The notes under the pieces were generated by a model, which did not search any database, had not been told where the DNA came from, and saw nothing but the letters and a program-made list of their open reading frames with translations. Positions 38,507-50,789 of a stretch of DNA of 64,000 bases are shown piece by piece (the first letter of the stretch is position 1; each line of letters starts with the position of its first letter). The stretch spans positions 1 through 64,000 of the forward strand of contig CAMCUB010000013.1 of NCBI GenBank assembly GCA_945878845.1. Reading direction: 5' to 3'. The DNA is from Erythrobacter sanguineus. GTDB taxonomy: Bacteria; Pseudomonadota; Alphaproteobacteria; Sphingomonadales; Sphingomonadaceae. Both the position numbers and the translations under genes were made by a program.

Positions 38507-39161
38507 GGTTCGCCGAGAAGGTGGTGCAACGCGCCACCGCTCCGCCAGCGTAGAGCTGCGACAGATCGCGGTTATCGCGCACGTTGAACGCCGCTGTGTA
38601 GACGATCTGCTGGTTGTTGAAGAGGTTCATCGGGGTGATCGAGCGGAAGTCGTAGGCGACCTCGACGAACATCACCGCGGTGCCGGCCGATGCCGTGATG
38701 TAGCGCCCGGGCACGCCCATGCCCGGGAAGCTGGTGCCGGTCGAGCCGGCGCCTTGCGCCCCGTAGCTGGCGTTGAAGTTCTTGGCCCCGCGGCAGCGCT
38801 GCCAGGCGATCCACTGGCCGCCTTGCGCATTGCGCTGGAGGCTGGAGATGATCACCCGGCCCTGCTGGTAGATCGAAATGTTCTCGCCCAGCTTTTCGGC
38901 ACCCAACAGGGTGTCGATGATATCGCGTTCGTAGACCCGGCGCGCAGCGAGCGTATCTTCCTCCCCCACGCGCGAGGCGTTGTCGGCCAACTGCATCGCG
39001 ATCTGGCTGACCTGAAGGTGCGCGATCACCAGAGAGGCGGTGTCCGTGCCCAGCATCCCCATGCCCAGCACCAGCGGCGCCGCGAAGGCGAATTCGACCA
39101 TCGCGAGGCCCGAGACATCCTGCTTCAGATTGCGCAGGGTCTGGCGGATCGAGCGGTTCAT
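38496..39161 (-). CDS. TadE/TadG-like pilus assembly protein
   Basis: 221 aa. The N-terminal segment MNRSIRQTLRNLKQDVSGLAMVEFAFAAPLVLGMGMLG has the TadE-type pseudopilin signature: a positively charged start, then a Gly-x-x-(M/T)-V-E-F hydrophobic helix at about 17-40. The rest is predicted to be extracytoplasmic. ATG 39161 has AGGA seven bases upstream. It is the last of three coupled TadE/G genes. No prepilin peptidase, CpaF-type ATPase or secretin lies in the window. Confidence 0.8.
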   Translation of the reverse strand: MNRSIRQTLRNLKQDVSGLAMVEFAFAAPLVLGMGMLGTDTASLVIAHLQVSQIAMQLADNASRVGEEDTLAARRVYERDIIDTLLGAEKLGENISIYQQGRVIISSLQRNAQGGQWIAWQRCRGAKNFNASYGAQGAGSTGTSFPGMGVPGRYITASAGTAVMFVEVAYDFRSITPMNLFNNQQIVYTAAFNVRDNRDLSQLYAGGAVARCTTFSANRPV

Positions 39162-39778
39162 GTGCAATTCCTCACAGCCGGGGTCTGATTGCTTCCCTGG
39201 TCGAAGGGCTGACGCCGCAGCACCGTCGTAGCGGACAGGGTGACGGTGGTGGGCAGGCCGGCCAGCCCGAACATCGGGAACATCCGCGGATAGCTGACAT
39301 TGGTGGTGTAGAGCAGGACATCGCGCGCGGTCCCGAGGCCGTTCGATCCGCGATAGACGTCCCAGACCGAATTGTTGTTCGCATCCTCATACGGCTCGCC
39401 GGTGTTGCAAGTGCCGTTGTTGTTCAGATCGGTGTAGGCTTCAGGCTCGTTCACGTCCTTGAAGTCGTCGAAGGCCGTCTTGGTGAATGTGATCGTCGCG
39501 CCGTTGGGCATCACCGCACGGATCTGGTCCTGCACGCGGCCGTCGATCACCGTCGCCGAGGTCCCGGCCGATTCCAGCGTGTAGTCGCGCGCCGCCTTCT
39601 GCACCGCGCCGTAGAGCACCGCGCTGGTGTATTGCGTGTGCGCGATGTCGAACAGGCCCATCAGCATCAGGATCAGGACCGGCCCGACGATCGCGAACTC
39701 GATCAGCGTGGCGCCTTCGCGGTCCTGGCGCAGATGCCGCAGCACGGCGCGGGCGATGAACAGACGACGCTGGATCAT
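39158..39778 (-). CDS. TadE-like pilus assembly protein with Asn/Asp-rich loop
   Basis: 206 aa. A TadE-type anchor (LRQDREGATLIEFAIVGPVLILMLMGLFDIAH) at about 17-48 is followed by an extracytoplasmic domain. An unusual DLNNNGTCNTGE...DANNN segment in mid-protein resembles calcium-binding Asp/Asn loops. The ATG overlaps the stop of the upstream VWA gene (ATGA), and its own stop overlaps the next gene's ATG. A minor pseudopilin or surface-structure role is inferred from the family. Confidence 0.8.
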   Translation of the reverse strand: MIQRRLFIARAVLRHLRQDREGATLIEFAIVGPVLILMLMGLFDIAHTQYTSAVLYGAVQKAARDYTLESAGTSATVIDGRVQDQIRAVMPNGATITFTKTAFDDFKDVNEPEAYTDLNNNGTCNTGEPYEDANNNSVWDVYRGSNGLGTARDVLLYTTNVSYPRMFPMFGLAGLPTTVTLSATTVLRRQPFDQGSNQTPAVRNCT

Positions 39779-41733
39779 TGCGTGAGCCTCAGAGCGGCGA
39801 TCTTCTGGGCGATTTCCTGGAAGCGCGCGGTGAGCGTGGCGTTGTCGGCGGCCTGGAAGGCGCGTCCGGGCGAGGCGCAGTCAATCAGGTTCTGGGTCAG
39901 CGTCGTCCCGAAGGCGACCACCCAGACCGTGACGTTCTCTTGCTCGGCGGCGTTGCAGATGGCCTGCAGACGCGCGGCGCGGCGGTTGAATTCGCGCGTG
40001 CCGTCGCCTTCGCCGGTGATGCGGCGGTCCCACCATTCGGTCCCATGGGTCGAGTAGTTCTCGTTGCTGTTGACCTGCGCACCGTCGGTCATGAACACGA
40101 TATGGCGCGAGATCGGCTCACCGTTCGGGGCCGTGTTGTTTTCGGTCGCGAACAGCCCGCGCGGCGAGATGAAGCGCGCGCCCCACAGCATGCCGATGTC
40201 GTGATAGGTGTTCCCGCTCGCCGCCAGCGCGTCGACATAGGCCTGCAGATCGGTGCGCGAGATTTCCGCCAGTTTGCGGGCCGGACGCGGGCAAGCCCAG
40301 CCGGGGCGGGATTCGTCGCCGGTCTGGTAGAGCCAGTTGATCTGGTTGCCGTTCGTATCCTCGCGCTTCCACACCGCGTTGATCAGCGCCGGCTTCCACC
40401 GCTGCGTCTCGTTGGCAGGCACGAGGTTGATGTTGAGGTCGTGCGCGTTGGCCGGGATCGGGCTGTAGGTGTCGGTCAGGACCGTGCTCGGCTCCTCGAT
40501 GCACCCAGCCCAGGTGACCGAGGTCATCGCGCCGTTCGTACCGAGCGGCATGTTGATCGCATTGCCGGTGTAGAGGGTCGAGAAATTGACCGTTTCCCAG
40601 CCCGCGGGGCTGCCCGCCGGGTTGGTGACGCCGCATGGGCTCGCGGTGCCGGTGGAGACCGGGCAATAGACCCAGTCGAGGAACTGCGGGGTCACTTCGG
40701 TGGTGGTCGCCGGGCGCGTCTTGCGCACGCGCGCGCGGCACCCGGCGCGGTTGTTCGCGTTCCCGCCAGACCACTGGTTGTTCACGAACTCGGTCGCCGC
40801 GAACACCTGCCACGTCTGGTTCACACCGGCGATGTTGACCGTGTAGGTCGCCGGATAATTGGTGCAGGCGTTGCGCGCGGTCGTCCCGGTCGAACCATCG
40901 GTGCGGAACCGGTAGTTGTCCGTGTTCGAGGTGTTGAAGTTGCCGGTCGAACGGGGCAGCCATTCGACCTGGTCAGACAGCACAATCGGATCGCCCGCGT
41001 TGAGACCGGGGTAGGCCGCCAGATTGAACCGCGCCACACGCGACTGATAGGTGTTGTTGCTGACCATGTGCACGCGCGGGATCGAGAAGCCGACATTCAC
41101 CTGCTGCGAATAGGGCACCAGCCCGTAGCGCACCTGCGCCGAGGCCGAGGTGGCGCTTTCCACGGTATCGTAGAAGCTCATCACCGCCGAGCGCATCGCG
41201 ACGATCTTCGAGCCCGGGCCCGAGTTGCAACCGCTGGTGGCGGGGCAATCGGCCATCGAGCCGGTGACGTCGAGCACGAACATGATGTCGGTGTTCGAGA
41301 TGTTCACTTCGGCGGTGCAGGTGACCGAGATCGGGAAAGTGTTGTAGCCGAAGGCGGCCATGATGGTCGAGGGCAGGGTGCCCGTCGCGGTCCCGGTGAC
41401 CTTGCCTTGCGCGTTGGCGCTATAGGCACGCGTGCGGTTGGTGACGCCGAACAGCCCGTCGTTGAAGTTCTGGTCGAAGAAGTTGAGGCCCTGCGTTTGC
41501 GCCTCGGAGGTCATCACTGTGGTCGGCATCGCCCGGCGCGCCGCCAGCGCGCCCGCGTCGCACGCAGCCTGCATGCGCGCAGCGGCCATGTAATAGCGGC
41601 TCGCGTCGATACCGCCGCCGACCATCGCCATCATCGGGATCAGCGATGCCGCAGCAATCGCGAGCGTGTTGGCGGTTTTGTCGTGCAGCAGATTGTGCAA
41701 GAACGATGTTCTGGCCTGCATTTCTCGCCCCAT
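39775..41733 (-). CDS. TadG-like protein with von Willebrand factor A domain
   Basis: 652 aa. The N-terminal TadG anchor (LLHDKTANTLAIAAASLIPMMAMVGGGIDASRYYMAAARMQAACDAGALAARRAM) is followed by a VWA domain with MIDAS-type motif FVLDVTGSMAD at about residue 150. A long insertion rich in Asn/Thr and Cys pairs comes next, and the VWA fold resumes (HIVFMTDGAQVN; WVVAFG). Such proteins belong to the Tad/Flp pilus system. ATG 41733 was chosen; ATG 41721 is possible. It is first of the three-gene cluster. Confidence 0.85.
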   Translation of the reverse strand: MGREMQARTSFLHNLLHDKTANTLAIAAASLIPMMAMVGGGIDASRYYMAAARMQAACDAGALAARRAMPTTVMTSEAQTQGLNFFDQNFNDGLFGVTNRTRAYSANAQGKVTGTATGTLPSTIMAAFGYNTFPISVTCTAEVNISNTDIMFVLDVTGSMADCPATSGCNSGPGSKIVAMRSAVMSFYDTVESATSASAQVRYGLVPYSQQVNVGFSIPRVHMVSNNTYQSRVARFNLAAYPGLNAGDPIVLSDQVEWLPRSTGNFNTSNTDNYRFRTDGSTGTTARNACTNYPATYTVNIAGVNQTWQVFAATEFVNNQWSGGNANNRAGCRARVRKTRPATTTEVTPQFLDWVYCPVSTGTASPCGVTNPAGSPAGWETVNFSTLYTGNAINMPLGTNGAMTSVTWAGCIEEPSTVLTDTYSPIPANAHDLNINLVPANETQRWKPALINAVWKREDTNGNQINWLYQTGDESRPGWACPRPARKLAEISRTDLQAYVDALAASGNTYHDIGMLWGARFISPRGLFATENNTAPNGEPISRHIVFMTDGAQVNSNENYSTHGTEWWDRRITGEGDGTREFNRRAARLQAICNAAEQENVTVWVVAFGTTLTQNLIDCASPGRAFQAADNATLTARFQEIAQKIAALRLTQ

Positions 41734-41944
41734 CACTTCGGTGCCCTTCCCTGTCGTCCGCTGAAAAAGCGCGCGGACATTCCAGATGCATCCTGAGCCC
41801 TTAACCCGGTCTGGTAAGCGGATTGCCAAAGAGCGTGGTTAACAGAACCTTCCGCCGCTCCCCGAGACGTGCCACGGGCGCTAACGTCCCGGGCCGGGAC
41901 AGTTTGCTTGCCAAGCGGGCAAAGGCACGGCTAGGCGCGGCCGC

Positions 41945-42607
41945 GTGACGCCGGAAACCCCCGATCCCCTGCCCCCCGAAGCCGAGCTGGCGTTGGCCTG
42001 GAGCGGTCCAAAAGTGCGCGCGCCGTTAAGCATGGCTCTTCAGCTTGATCGCAGGCTGGCGCGGATCGTCGGGCGCACGCAGGAGCCGATGCTCGGGCAG
42101 ATGCGCCTTGCCTGGTGGCGCGACGCGCTGGGCAAGCCCGTGGCCGAGCGCCCGCGCGGCGACGCAGTGTTAGACGGGATCGGCGAGCATTGGCAGGGGC
42201 GCGAGGCGTTTCTGGTGCAGATGGTTGATGGCTGGGAGGTTCTGGTTACCGCCCAAAGCCTGGGGCCTGCCGAGGCCGAGGCCTTTGGCGCGGGGCGCGG
42301 TGCCTTCTTCGCCGGCCTCGCCGATGATCCTGTCACTGACGCGCTCGCTGCGCGGCTTGCCGCGGCGGGCCGACGCTGGGCGCTCGCCGATGCGGCCGCG
42401 CAGGTTTCTGATCCCGCCGAAAGCGCGGCTCTGGTCGGGGCGGGGCTGGCGGCGGCCGCCCCTAAAGTGCGGATCCCGAGCGGGCTAGGCGGGCTGGCGG
42501 TGCTCGAGGCTCTCGCCCTCCGCGCGCTATCCCGCGGCGGGCGGCCGCTGATGGAAGGACGGGGCGCTTCGCTCGCGGCCCTGCGCGCGGCTATCTTTCG
42601 CGCCTGA
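41945..42607 (+). CDS. squalene/phytoene synthase-like protein, probably non-catalytic
   Basis: 220 aa. The segment LDRRLARIVGRTQEPMLGQMRLAWWRDAL resembles the conserved EPxLGxxRLxWWRDAL block of the squalene/phytoene synthase superfamily, in particular the NDUFAF6-like branch linked to complex I assembly. The two Asp-rich DxxxD motifs of true prenyl synthases are not visible. Catalysis is therefore doubtful. The start is GTG 41945. It is divergent from the tad genes. Confidence 0.65.
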   Translation: MTPETPDPLPPEAELALAWSGPKVRAPLSMALQLDRRLARIVGRTQEPMLGQMRLAWWRDALGKPVAERPRGDAVLDGIGEHWQGREAFLVQMVDGWEVLVTAQSLGPAEAEAFGAGRGAFFAGLADDPVTDALAARLAAAGRRWALADAAAQVSDPAESAALVGAGLAAAAPKVRIPSGLGGLAVLEALALRALSRGGRPLMEGRGASLAALRAAIFRA

Positions 42608-42625
42608 TTCCGTGTATTTAGCCCT

Positions 42626-43120
42626 GTGACGTGGCAGCAAAGGGGGGGCAGACCCTTGCGACAGGCGGTGCTGGGAGTGCTGGGGGGCTTGGTCCTTGCC
42701 GGAGTGGGCGTGTTCTGGTGGCAGGGCCGCGCCGAGATCGAGCGTGGTGCACCGCCGCCGCCGGCTGCCGCGCCCTCGCGCGATCCGATGCTGCTCCCCA
42801 ACGCCGATCCCAGCAGCCAGAAGGGCCCCGCGCCGCCCGAGATGAGCGAGCTCGGCAAGGAAGAGCAGCGCTTCTTCCGCTATGATCGCAACCGCGACCG
42901 GGTGATCACCCGCGACGAGATGCTCTCGACCCGCACCGACGGGTTCCGGGCGCTCGACAAGGACGGCAACAACCTGCTCACCTTCGAGGAATGGGCGGTG
43001 ACCACGGTCGACCGGTTCGGCAAGGCCGACAAGGACGGCGACGGGCGCCTGACCCCGCGCGAATTCGCTGCGACCGCGCCCAAGCCAGCGCCCAAGAAGA
43101 AGCCCGCCTGCAAATGCTGA
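42626..43120 (+). CDS. membrane-anchored EF-hand protein
   Basis: 164 aa. A transmembrane helix at about 13-33 is followed by a Pro-rich linker and three EF-hand-type loops: DRNRDRVITRDE (87-98), DKDGNNLLTFEE (111-122) and DKDGDGRLTPRE (135-146). All have Asp/Asn at the main calcium-ligand positions and Glu at position 12. The C-terminus is Lys/Cys-rich (KKKPACKC). It is probably a periplasm-facing calcium sensor or buffer; partners are unknown. The start is GTG 42626, 18 bases after the upstream gene. Confidence 0.85.
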   Translation: MTWQQRGGRPLRQAVLGVLGGLVLAGVGVFWWQGRAEIERGAPPPPAAAPSRDPMLLPNADPSSQKGPAPPEMSELGKEEQRFFRYDRNRDRVITRDEMLSTRTDGFRALDKDGNNLLTFEEWAVTTVDRFGKADKDGDGRLTPREFAATAPKPAPKKKPACKC

Positions 43121-43124
43121 TGCG

Positions 43125-44510
43125 TCAGGCGGGCACGGGCTCGCGGGTTTCGCTGATCCAGCGCGCCAGATCGGCCTTGGCGCGGTCGGTATAGGCCTCC
43201 TTGCGGACCTTCTTGCCGACCTCGTGTAGCGGCGGGAAGAGCCCGAAATTGACGTTCATGGGCTGGAAGGTGCTCGCCTCGGCATCGCAGGTGATATGGC
43301 TGAGGAGCGCGCCCAGCGCGGTGGTCGCAGGCAGCGGCTGCCATGCGCGCCCAGCCAGCTCCGCCGCGGTCATCAGCCCCGCGACCAGACCGATCGCCGC
43401 GCTCTCGACATAGCCCTCGCAGCCCGTCACTTGGCCCGCAAAGCGGATATGCGGCGCGGCTTTCAGGCGCAACTGACGGTCGAGCACTTCCGGCGAGTTC
43501 AAGAAAGTGTTGCGGTGCAGCCCGCCAAGCCGCGCGAATTCGGCATTCTCCAGCCCAGGGATGGTGCGGAACAGTTCGATCTGCGCGGCATATTTCAGCT
43601 TGGTCTGGAAGCCCACCATGTTCCAGAGCGTGCCGAGCTTGTTGTCCTGCCGCAGCTGCACCACCGCATAGGGCCAGCGCCCCTGCGGGAATTCCGGCGT
43701 CACGTCGAAGGGATTGTCGAGCCCCACGCCCTTCATCGGGCCGTAGCGCAGCGTTTCCACCCCGCGCTCGGCCATCACCTCGATCGGCATGCAGCCGTCG
43801 AAATAGGGCGTGTCCTTCTCCCACTGCTTGAACTCGGTTTTCTCGCCCTCCATCAGCCCCTTGTGGAAGGCGAGATACTGCTCCTGCGTCATCGGGCAGT
43901 TGATGTAGTCGCCGCCTTCATTCGAAGCTTCCGTGGTCTTGTTCCAGCGCGACTGGATCCAGACCTTGCTCATGTCGATCGAATCGCGGTGGATGATCGG
44001 CGCGATGGCATCGAAGAAGGCGAGGCGTTCGGCGCCGGTGGCGCGCACGATGCTTCCCGCCAGCGCCTCGGCGGTGAGCGGCCCGGTGGCGACGATGGTG
44101 AGGCCGGCTGTCGGCAGTTCGTCGACGCGCTCGCGCACGACGGTGACGTTGGGGTGCTGTGACAGCGCCGTCTCGACCTCGGCCGAGAACACATCGCGGT
44201 CGACCGCCATCGCGCTTCCCGCTGGCACCCGCGCCGTATGGCCTGCCCGCATCACGAGGCTGTCAAGCTGCCGCATCTCGTGGTGGAGCAGCCCGACCGC
44301 GTTCTTGGTGTCATCGTCCGAACGGAAGGAGTTGGAGCATACCAGCTCGGCCAGCCCATCAGTCTGGTGCGCCGGGGTCATCTCTCCGCTGCCGCGCATC
44401 TCCGACAGGCGCACCTTCGCGCCCGCCTGCGCGAGCTGCCATGCTGCCTCGCTCCCGGCGAGGCCGCCGCCGATTATGTGCACATCGTGGGAAGTCGGGC
44501 GTGTGGTCAT
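43125..44510 (-). CDS. trmFO: methylenetetrahydrofolate--tRNA-(uracil-5-)-methyltransferase
   Basis: Folate/FAD-dependent enzyme that makes 5-methyluridine at position 54 of tRNA. 461 aa from ATG 44510. Signatures are the FAD fold [32 protein letters not shown], the catalytic Cys region [11 protein letters not shown], and [30 protein letters not shown] near the C-terminus. The length is typical for TrmFO and distinguishes it from GidA/MnmG. It converges with the EF-hand gene, with four bases between stops. Confidence 0.96.
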   Translation of the reverse strand: MTTRPTSHDVHIIGGGLAGSEAAWQLAQAGAKVRLSEMRGSGEMTPAHQTDGLAELVCSNSFRSDDDTKNAVGLLHHEMRQLDSLVMRAGHTARVPAGSAMAVDRDVFSAEVETALSQHPNVTVVRERVDELPTAGLTIVATGPLTAEALAGSIVRATGAERLAFFDAIAPIIHRDSIDMSKVWIQSRWNKTTEASNEGGDYINCPMTQEQYLAFHKGLMEGEKTEFKQWEKDTPYFDGCMPIEVMAERGVETLRYGPMKGVGLDNPFDVTPEFPQGRWPYAVVQLRQDNKLGTLWNMVGFQTKLKYAAQIELFRTIPGLENAEFARLGGLHRNTFLNSPEVLDRQLRLKAAPHIRFAGQVTGCEGYVESAAIGLVAGLMTAAELAGRAWQPLPATTALGALLSHITCDAEASTFQPMNVNFGLFPPLHEVGKKVRKEAYTDRAKADLARWISETREPVPA

Positions 44511-44589
44511 GGCGGGGCAGGTAATTGCGTGATAGCTCCGCGGCAAGCCCCAAGGGGCACCCGGACGGAAGGGCCAAGGGGCAGGACGC

Positions 44590-45247
44590 ATGGCAAAGGG
44601 CGCGTTGATCGAACAGAGGCCGTGGCTGCTGGCGAGTATCGCTGCGGCAACCGCGTTCTATTTCCTCAGCGACAATCCGATTTTCGAGGGCACCTGGGGC
44701 CTGCTGGCCAAGGGCGCTTCGGTTGGACTGCTGGCGCTCTATGTCGCCTTGCGCGTGCCGCAGGGCAAGCACCGCGCGGACGGGTTCCTGCTGGTTGCGG
44801 CCTTGGCGCTGGCGGCTTGCGGGGACGTAGCGATCGAGCTCGATTTCGTGACCGGCGGCGCGTTCTTTGCTGCGGCGCATGTGGTGGCTGTGGGGCTCTA
44901 CCTCAGGAACCTCCACCGGCGTCCCTCACCGGTCCAGAAGCTGATCGGGGCGGCGCTGCTGATCGGCACCCCGCTAGTGAGCTGGCTACTGAGCGGGAAT
45001 GTGCAGATCGCGATCTACGCCGCTTTCCTCGGCGCAATGGCCTCGGCCGCGTGGATGAGCCACTACCCGCGCTACCGCGTCGGCACCGGGGCGGTGTTGT
45101 TCGTGCTGAGCGATTGGCTGATTTTCGCGCGGATGGGGCCGGTCGATTTGGAGCCCGCCAACACGATCCTGATCTGGCCGCTTTATTATGCGGCGCAGAT
45201 CATGATCGCGACGGGCATCATCCAGTGTTTGCGCGGAGAGCAGCCCG

Positions 45248-45255
<8 letters not shown>
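44590..45255 (+). CDS. lysoplasmalogenase (YhhN/TMEM86 family)
   Basis: 221 aa with seven or eight predicted transmembrane helices. [32 protein letters not shown] carries the family's G-D and F...G..FF..AH motif, and [14 protein letters not shown] is the second conserved Ser-Asp motif. The family hydrolyses the vinyl-ether bond of lysoplasmalogens in animals; bacterial members are less studied, so the substrate is uncertain. The last eight bases overlap the convergent gyrA gene. Confidence 0.88.
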
Positions 45256-48043
<2,788 letters not shown>

Positions 48044-48211
48044 TTCTGTGTGTGTTGGCGTGCCGTATCAGGCAGGCCGGCCATAGCAGGGCCGGCAGGT
48101 CCCCTCTATTTAGGCACAACCCCGGGCTTTCGCCACCACAGCAGCGGAACACTTCGGGAACCCCGCTCTTTTTTCCACACTTGCAGCCCGCCGGAGGGGG
48201 CGGGGGGCGCA

Positions 48212-48286
48212 CGGGCATTCAAAGCCCGTTCAGCACGGCATGCCTAGCGGGAATTGCAAATTCCGTGCGAGCCGTTCAAAGGCTCG
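48212..48286 (+). repeat. three adjacent stem-loops in the leader before the TPR-like gene
   Basis: The 310-bp gap between gyrA and the TPR-like gene holds three hairpins: CGGGC-ATTCAAA-GCCCG (48212-48228), GGAATT-GCA-AATTCC (48250-48264) and CGAGCC-GTTCAAA-GGCTCG (48268-48286). The first and third loops share TTCAAA. They lie about 70-140 bases before the start codon and could form a structured 5' UTR. The rest of the gap presumably contains the divergent promoters, which I could not place. Confidence 0.45.
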
Positions 48287-48353
48287 TCCGGAAGTTCGCC
48301 GCAGTCTGCGCCGTCCATCGAACGGCGGGCCTGCGCTTCTTGTGGAGGATGCA

Positions 48354-49691
48354 GTGACCAATATGTCTTCGCCCCGTCGTCCGGCTCGCCTCGCGCGCCA
48401 TTTCGCGCTTGCCGTGGCGCTTGCCGCCGGGACCGCCGTGCTTGCCGTGCCCGGCTTTACCGGTGCGGCCTATGCGCAAAAGAAGAAGAAGGGCGAGGAA
48501 GCGGCCGAGGCCGGCAAGCCCGTCTACACTCCGGCTTTCGTCAAGGCCTACCAGCCGCTCGACGCCAAGCTCAAGGCTCCCGGCGCGAACATTCCGGCGT
48601 TGAAGCCGGAGATCGACGCGCTGATCCCGCTCGCCGCCACCGCGGACGACAAGCTTGCGCTGGGCGGCATGCTGTTCAACGCCGGGATCACCAGCAAGGA
48701 CTATGCGCTCCAGTTGCAGGGCGCTGAAACGATGCTGGCGAGCGGCAAGACCAAGCCCGAGGATACCGGGCGCTACTATGTCGTCTCCTTCCAGCTCGCC
48801 AACGAGCTAAAGCAGTATGACAGGGCGCGCGGCCATCTCCAGAAGGCGATCGACATCAACTACAGCGCGCCGAACCTCTCCACCTCGGACCTGCAGTTGA
48901 ACATGGCCGAGCTGTTCTTCATCGAGGAACGCAACGAGGAAGGTCTCAAGTATCTCAATGACGTGATCGCGGCCAAGAAGGCCGCCGGCGAGACGGTCAA
49001 TGCCAAGCTCTACCGCCGCGGGGTCTCGGTCGCCTATGAGAACGAGATCGTGCCGCAGGTCTATGACTTCGTCGAGCACTGGGTGGCCGATTATCCGACG
49101 CCCGAAAACTGGCGCGATGCAGTCAACCTGACCCGCAATCTCAACGATTTCGACGGTCCGGTGCTGCTCGATCTGCTGCGGCTCGGCAAGAAGATCGGGA
49201 CGCTCACGGAGAAGAACGACTACATCTTCTACGTCGAATCTGCCGACCCGCGCCGCCTGCCTTCGGAAGTGAAGTCAGTGATCGAGGATGCCTATGCCAC
49301 GGGCGTGATCCCCAAGGGCACCGACAGCTGGATCGAGGAGCAGTACAAGGCTGCCGGCAGCCTGGTCGCCGCGGACAAGGCCGCGCTCCCCACGCTCGAA
49401 CGCGATGCCAATGCGCCGGCTGCCAAGCTGCGCACCGTGATGGCCGCAGGCGACACGTTCCTGAGCTATGGTGAATATGCCAAGGCGGCGGGCTTCTACG
49501 AAAAGAGCCTGTCGCTCGCCGATGCCGACCGCGATACGTCGCTGACCCGTCTCGGCATCGCTCAGCTCGGTGCGGGCAATGTCGAAGCGGCGATCGCGTC
49601 CTTCGGTCAGGTGTCGGGCGCGCGCGTTCCGATCGCGCGGCTGTGGAAGGCCTATGCGGAGCAGAAGCCCGCTACGGCGGTCGGCGGCTGA
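48354..49691 (+). CDS. periplasmic TPR-like repeat protein of unknown function
   Basis: 445 aa. A Sec signal peptide (MSSPRRPARLARHFALAVALAAGTAVLAVPGFTGAAYA, cleavage before QKKKKG) makes it periplasmic or outer-membrane-associated. Helical pair repeats typical of tetratricopeptides occur at about 150-260 (YDRARGHLQKAIDINY) and near the C-terminus (YAKAAGFYEKSLSLAD, then AGNVEAAIASFGQV). The role is unknown. GTG 48354 has GGAGG five bases upstream; ATG 48363 is also possible and matches the signal-peptide start. A strong terminator follows. Confidence 0.8.
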   Translation: MTNMSSPRRPARLARHFALAVALAAGTAVLAVPGFTGAAYAQKKKKGEEAAEAGKPVYTPAFVKAYQPLDAKLKAPGANIPALKPEIDALIPLAATADDKLALGGMLFNAGITSKDYALQLQGAETMLASGKTKPEDTGRYYVVSFQLANELKQYDRARGHLQKAIDINYSAPNLSTSDLQLNMAELFFIEERNEEGLKYLNDVIAAKKAAGETVNAKLYRRGVSVAYENEIVPQVYDFVEHWVADYPTPENWRDAVNLTRNLNDFDGPVLLDLLRLGKKIGTLTEKNDYIFYVESADPRRLPSEVKSVIEDAYATGVIPKGTDSWIEEQYKAAGSLVAADKAALPTLERDANAPAAKLRTVMAAGDTFLSYGEYAKAAGFYEKSLSLADADRDTSLTRLGIAQLGAGNVEAAIASFGQVSGARVPIARLWKAYAEQKPATAVGG

Positions 49692-49718
49692 TCGCCCCAA
49701 TCAAGGCTGAACAAGACA

Positions 49719-49756
49719 AGAGCGCCGGGCGGACCACCGCTCCGGCGCTCTTTTTT
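49719..49756 (+). terminator. intrinsic terminator after the TPR-like gene
   Basis: A ten-bp stem AGAGCGCCGG/CCGGCGCTCT (49719-49728 with 49742-49751) with a 13-base loop is followed by TTTTTT. It lies 28 bases after the stop codon. Confidence 0.88.
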
Positions 49757-49820
49757 GTCAGGAGGGGGTGCGCCGTTTGCAAGCCCCAGCGCGCTTGCGG
49801 GACGCAGCGCGCATGACTAA

Positions 49821-50789
49821 ATGGCGGGGATGAACGACCTCTCTAGCCCGCCGCAGCCGAGCCCTCCCGAAGGCCGGCCCGCCCGCCAGCGCAAGCCCGA
49901 CTGGATCCGCGTGCGCGCGCCGGTGAGCGAGGGCTATAACGAGACGCGCCGGTTGATGCGCGAGCTCAACCTGCACACCGTGTGCGAGGAAGCGGCCTGC
50001 CCGAATATTGGCGAGTGCTGGACCAAGAAACACGCGACCGTGATGATCCTCGGCGATGTCTGCACGCGGGCCTGCGCCTTCTGCAACGTCAAGACCGGGA
50101 TGCCCAAGGCGGTCGATCCCTTCGAGCCCGAGAACACCGCTATCGCCGCGGCCAAGATGGGGCTCGAACACATCGTCATCACCTCGGTGGATCGCGACGA
50201 TCTGGCCGATGGCGGCGCGAGCCAGTTCGTCAAGGTGATCGAGGCGCTGCGCCGCACCACGCCGAACACCACGATCGAAATCCTCACCCCCGATTTCCGC
50301 GGCAAGATGCGCCGCGCGGTGGAGATGATCTGCGAAGCCGGGCCCGATGTTTACAACCACAACCTTGAAACCGTCCCGCGGCTCTATCCCACGATCCGGC
50401 CGGGCGCGCGCTACTACGCCTCGTTGCGGCTGCTCGAAGAGGTGAAGGCGCACAATCCGCTGATCTTCACCAAGTCGGGGATCATGCTCGGCCTCGGCGA
50501 ACAGCGCCTCGAAGTGCACCAGGTGATGGACGACATGCGCTCGGCGGAGGTCGATTTCATCACCATGGGGCAATATCTCCAACCGACCCCTAAGCACGCG
50601 GCGGTCGAGGAGTTCGTTACGCCCAAGGCGTTTGCGGCTTACGGTGCGATCGCGCGGGCCAAGGGCTTCCTCCAGGTCGCTTCCTCGCCGCTGACCCGGT
50701 CGAGCTACCACGCGGGCGATGATTTCGCGAAGATGCGCGCCGCGCGTGAGGAAAAGCTCGCGCGGGGTGGAGCCAAGGTTCAGCTCTAG
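49821..50789 (+). CDS. lipA: lipoyl synthase
   Basis: Radical-SAM enzyme inserting two sulfurs into octanoyl groups on lipoyl domains, such as that of PdhB here. 322 aa. The auxiliary cluster Cys are in [13 protein letters not shown], the radical-SAM CX3CX2C is CTRACAFC, and [13 protein letters not shown] and RSSYHAG follow. The start is ATG 49821 or 49830. The stop overlaps the GTG of the next gene (TAGTG). Confidence 0.97.
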   Translation: MAGMNDLSSPPQPSPPEGRPARQRKPDWIRVRAPVSEGYNETRRLMRELNLHTVCEEAACPNIGECWTKKHATVMILGDVCTRACAFCNVKTGMPKAVDPFEPENTAIAAAKMGLEHIVITSVDRDDLADGGASQFVKVIEALRRTTPNTTIEILTPDFRGKMRRAVEMICEAGPDVYNHNLETVPRLYPTIRPGARYYASLRLLEEVKAHNPLIFTKSGIMLGLGEQRLEVHQVMDDMRSAEVDFITMGQYLQPTPKHAAVEEFVTPKAFAAYGAIARAKGFLQVASSPLTRSSYHAGDDFAKMRAAREEKLARGGAKVQL

